From assembly GCA_017302195.1 (NCBI GenBank), contig JAFLEG010000235.1:1-6971 (forward strand): a stretch of 6,971 bases of DNA, written 5' to 3'. Positions 4,692 to 6,971 of the stretch are shown here, one piece after another; position 1 is the first letter of the stretch; each line of letters begins with the position of its first letter. This stretch comes from Verrucomicrobiota bacterium (GTDB taxonomy: Bacteria; Verrucomicrobiota; Verrucomicrobiia; Limisphaerales; UBA9464). The notes under the pieces are model-generated. The model was not told the origin of the DNA and made no database searches. It saw only the letters and a program-made list of their open reading frames with translations. Made by a program: the position numbers and the translations under genes.

Positions 4692-6971
4692 ATGGAGCCG
4701 GTGGTCGGGTTCGGTCCGCAGCACCAAAGCGCCTGCGGACTGGTCTTCAATGGACCGCTGTCACCGGTCGGGGCTGGCGGGACCGCGGACGGAATACCTC
4801 TTCCCGCGTCCCCGCGCGTCGGGACGTTTGGGCCGGACTGGTGGGCGGGCCACGCTTTCGTCGCCGGGGAATCCCGTGGTGTGGTTTGGCGCGTCCAACT
4901 GGAGAAAACCCCGCTCGGCTATGTCGGAAAGTCCTTTCCCATCGCCCGGCTTTCCATGCTGACCCTGGATGTGGCAATCTCCCCCCGGGGCGAGATGTAC
5001 GTCGCCTGCCATAGCGGCCTGCCGGACTGGGGCACGGGTCCGCAGGGGGAAGGGCGTCTTTTCAGGATTGTGAGGACGAACGCGACGGCGGCGCAGCCCG
5101 TGCTGGCGTGGCCGTCCGCGCCGTCCGAGGTACGGATGCATTTCGACCGAAAACTGCCGGAGGCCGCGGTGGCGAGCTTGATTTCTCCGGGCGCAACCCC
5201 AGCCGGGATCACCATTGAGTTTGGGAACTATGTGTCCGCAGGCGATGAGGGCGCGACGTTGAAGCCGCCCTACGCGGTGGTGGAGCAGCAGGACGCCACC
5301 CCGCGCGGCCGTCTCGCGGTGCACTCGGCGCGCCTGGAGGATGACGGGACGACGCTGGTGCTGACGACGGATCCTCATTCGATGGCGGTGCGTCATGTGT
5401 TGAAACTGCCGATGCGGATCGCCGACTCAGCGGCATCTCCCGGGGATCGGATGGAGATTGAGTACGACTTCCACGGCGTTGCGGTCACTTACCGGCCGCA
5501 CCGTAGGCAGCCCGAACGAACACCGTGGAAAGGATTCCTGCCTTATCCCAACTGGCGAGTCGGGGAGCGGTTTCTGCGGCCTTGGCTGGCACGGCTGGAG
5601 GCCCGGACCAAGCCCAGCCCGGGTGGCGATATCGGAACGCTGGCCTATGAGATGTTCGCTGCTGCCCGCCTTCGGCCCGGATGGTTCCCGCCGCTTGCGG
5701 ATGAATTCTGGCATTCCATGACCACGGCGGATGCTCTGGAGTCTGGGCGGATGATGATCCGGATTGAGGAGACGCTGGCCTACGATGGGGCCTCTGAATA
5801 CTTCCTCGGCTTCTCCAGCACGGACTCCCACCGTCTGGTCGCTCCACCGCTGGATTCCTTCTGGCTGCCCTGGGCGCCGACCAACCGCGCCTCGTCGGGC
5901 ACCGATAGCCGGGTGGCGGCCAAACCCGATGGCGACTGGGAGCATGGCCGGGAGTTGTTTGCCTCGCCGCAGTGGAATTGCGTGAAATGCCACCGGGTGC
6001 GGGGGGAGGGCGGTGTGGCGGGGCCGGATCTCAGCAACCTGGTGCACCGCGATCCCACCAGCGTGCTGCGCGACATCCGCGATCCGGGGGCGACGCTGCA
6101 TCCGGACTACGTGGCCTATCGCGCCGAGATGCGGGACGGCGAGATGCACGTCGGATTCCTGCGCGGGTCGGCCGACGGGAACGTCCGGATCTTCGATGTG
6201 GACGGGCGCGAGACGGTGCTGGCCAGGAAGGACGTCGCGAATCTGCATCCCACCGGCCAGAGCTTGATGCCGTCCGGACTCCTGGACGGCCGGTCCGAGG
6301 GCGACATCAAGGACCTGCTCACCTTCCTGCTCCATGAGCCGCCGGTGCGTACCCGCAGTGCCGTGGAGGCGCTGATTCCTCCGGCCGCAGCCGCGGAACC
6401 GGACGGACGGCCGATCCGGCTGGTGCTGGTGGCGTCGAAACAGGACCACGGCCCCGGACAGCATGACTATCCGGCCTGGCAGGAGCGATGGATGCGGCTG
6501 CTGGCGTCCGCGGCCACCAATACCGTGGTGGAGAAGGCCTGGGAATGGCCCAGCACCGGTCAATGGGCTGGGGCGGATGGCGTGGTGTTCTATTTCTGGA
6601 ACCATGAGTGGACCCCGGAGCGTTATGCGCAGTTGGACTCCTTCCAGGAGCGCGGCGGCGGTCTGGTGTTCCTCCACTCCGCCGTGATCGCCGACCGCGA
6701 TCCGGAACCGCTCGCCGAGCGCATCGGCCTTTCCGCGCAGCCCGGGCGGACCGGCTACCGCCATATGCCCTTCGACCTGGTCTGGGCGGCGCCGCAGCAT
6801 CCGCTGCTCACCGGGCTTCCCGGACAGATCCCCTTTCTCGATGAACCCTACTGGCCGCTGGTGGGGGATCCGGCCCGCGTCACGGTGCTCGGGCAGGCGC
6901 GGGTGGATGGCGCGGAGCGTCCGCTGGTCTGGACCTTTGAGCGGGGCCGCGGCCGTGTCTTTGCCTCCATC
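4692..6971 (+). CDS. N-terminally truncated membrane-bound dehydrogenase-like cytochrome c with ThuA domain (3' partial)
   Basis: The frame is open for 760 codons from an ATG at 4692, directly after a TGA, to the window end. Residues 5-20 (VGFGPQHQSACGLVFN) and about 50-130 (GPDWWAGHAFVAGESRG, TLDVAISPRGEMYVACHSG) look like the last blades of a sugar-dehydrogenase-type beta-propeller. Residues 140-260 resemble an Ig-like strand-rich segment. Residues 410-545 are the cytochrome c domain of the TIGR02603 type, with haem motif C430-V-K-C-H434 and likely axial ligand M526 in SLMPSGL. From about 574 a ThuA-like domain begins (PIRLVLVASKQDHG), with GGGLVFLHSA and HPLLTGLP, continuing beyond the window. 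Such proteins normally have a secretion signal and a full propeller of several hundred residues before this point; here both are missing and there is no signal peptide. The natural conclusion is a gene cut by the adjacent element. The substrate is unknown; family members are periplasmic and are thought to oxidise sugars or alcohols. Without export the haem could not be attached, so this is probably a pseudogene fragment. Confidence 0.85.
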   Translation, partial: MEPVVGFGPQHQSACGLVFNGPLSPVGAGGTADGIPLPASPRVGTFGPDWWAGHAFVAGESRGVVWRVQLEKTPLGYVGKSFPIARLSMLTLDVAISPRGEMYVACHSGLPDWGTGPQGEGRLFRIVRTNATAAQPVLAWPSAPSEVRMHFDRKLPEAAVASLISPGATPAGITIEFGNYVSAGDEGATLKPPYAVVEQQDATPRGRLAVHSARLEDDGTTLVLTTDPHSMAVRHVLKLPMRIADSAASPGDRMEIEYDFHGVAVTYRPHRRQPERTPWKGFLPYPNWRVGERFLRPWLARLEARTKPSPGGDIGTLAYEMFAAARLRPGWFPPLADEFWHSMTTADALESGRMMIRIEETLAYDGASEYFLGFSSTDSHRLVAPPLDSFWLPWAPTNRASSGTDSRVAAKPDGDWEHGRELFASPQWNCVKCHRVRGEGGVAGPDLSNLVHRDPTSVLRDIRDPGATLHPDYVAYRAEMRDGEMHVGFLRGSADGNVRIFDVDGRETVLARKDVANLHPTGQSLMPSGLLDGRSEGDIKDLLTFLLHEPPVRTRSAVEALIPPAAAAEPDGRPIRLVLVASKQDHGPGQHDYPAWQERWMRLLASAATNTVVEKAWEWPSTGQWAGADGVVFYFWNHEWTPERYAQLDSFQERGGGLVFLHSAVIADRDPEPLAERIGLSAQPGRTGYRHMPFDLVWAAPQHPLLTGLPGQIPFLDEPYWPLVGDPARVTVLGQARVDGAERPLVWTFERGRGRVFASI

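Noticed and set aside
4761..5396. A 211-codon minus-strand frame opposite the propeller end
   Set aside because: The plus-strand frame here reads through recognisable propeller motifs without stops. The minus-strand translation is Arg/His-rich and featureless.
5427..6800. A 457-codon open frame on the minus strand
   Set aside because: It is antisense to the cytochrome/ThuA gene, whose motifs are certain. Its translation is rich in Arg, His, Pro and Gly without any domain, as expected of a shadow frame in GC-rich DNA.
1..6971. A CRISPR array
   Set aside because: No regularly spaced repeats with unique spacers occur; the only tandem repeat is the two-unit 12-bp block at 4625-4648.

Overview
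The window looks like the right-hand end of an integrated mobile element next to chromosomal DNA of a GC-rich bacterium of the PVC group, most likely a verrucomicrobium. The evidence for this is mostly on the right: a large protein with a TIGR02603-type haem motif (CVKCH) joined to a ThuA-like domain, a combination abundant in Verrucomicrobia and Planctomycetes. The integrase is also of a type I associate with verrucomicrobial genomes. The taxonomic call is from family knowledge, not from a marker gene.

Layout. Positions 2-292 hold the charged C-terminal tail of a protein cut off by the window start, possibly a plasmid-type replication initiator. Positions 448-1200 encode an unrecognised 250-residue protein. 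Positions 1201-1362 are a gap with at most a doubtful 32-codon ORF. Positions 1363-2184 encode a TIGR02391 (Ymh, HEPN-type) protein with an intact RNVTAH motif. It overlaps by four bases (GTGA) a gene at 2181-3254 that joins a TIR/DUF4062-like N-terminal domain, a short glycine/asparagine strand linker and an ORF6C-like helical C-terminus. A possible 58-residue protein follows at 3244-3420, then an inverted repeat. On the minus strand, 4518-3439 encodes a tyrosine recombinase. Upstream of it are 12-bp direct repeats plus an inverted copy at 4625-4655. From 4692 to the window end is an open frame that starts directly after a stop codon and reads straight into the last blades of a beta-propeller, then the cytochrome c and ThuA domains.

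How it fits together. The simplest reading is that an element carrying replication-like, cargo and integrase genes inserted into a membrane-bound dehydrogenase/cytochrome gene, removing that gene's signal peptide and first propeller blades; the other half should lie beyond the element's far end. The cargo pair at 1363-3254 is the most interesting part: a probable HEPN ribonuclease translationally coupled to a TIR-like protein with a nucleic-acid-binding-like tail. It has the shape of a two-component anti-phage or element-maintenance module, but no defence function is shown here. The cargo is less GC-rich than the flank: one 60-base line sampled at 1861-1920 counts 55% GC against 73% at 6121-6180.
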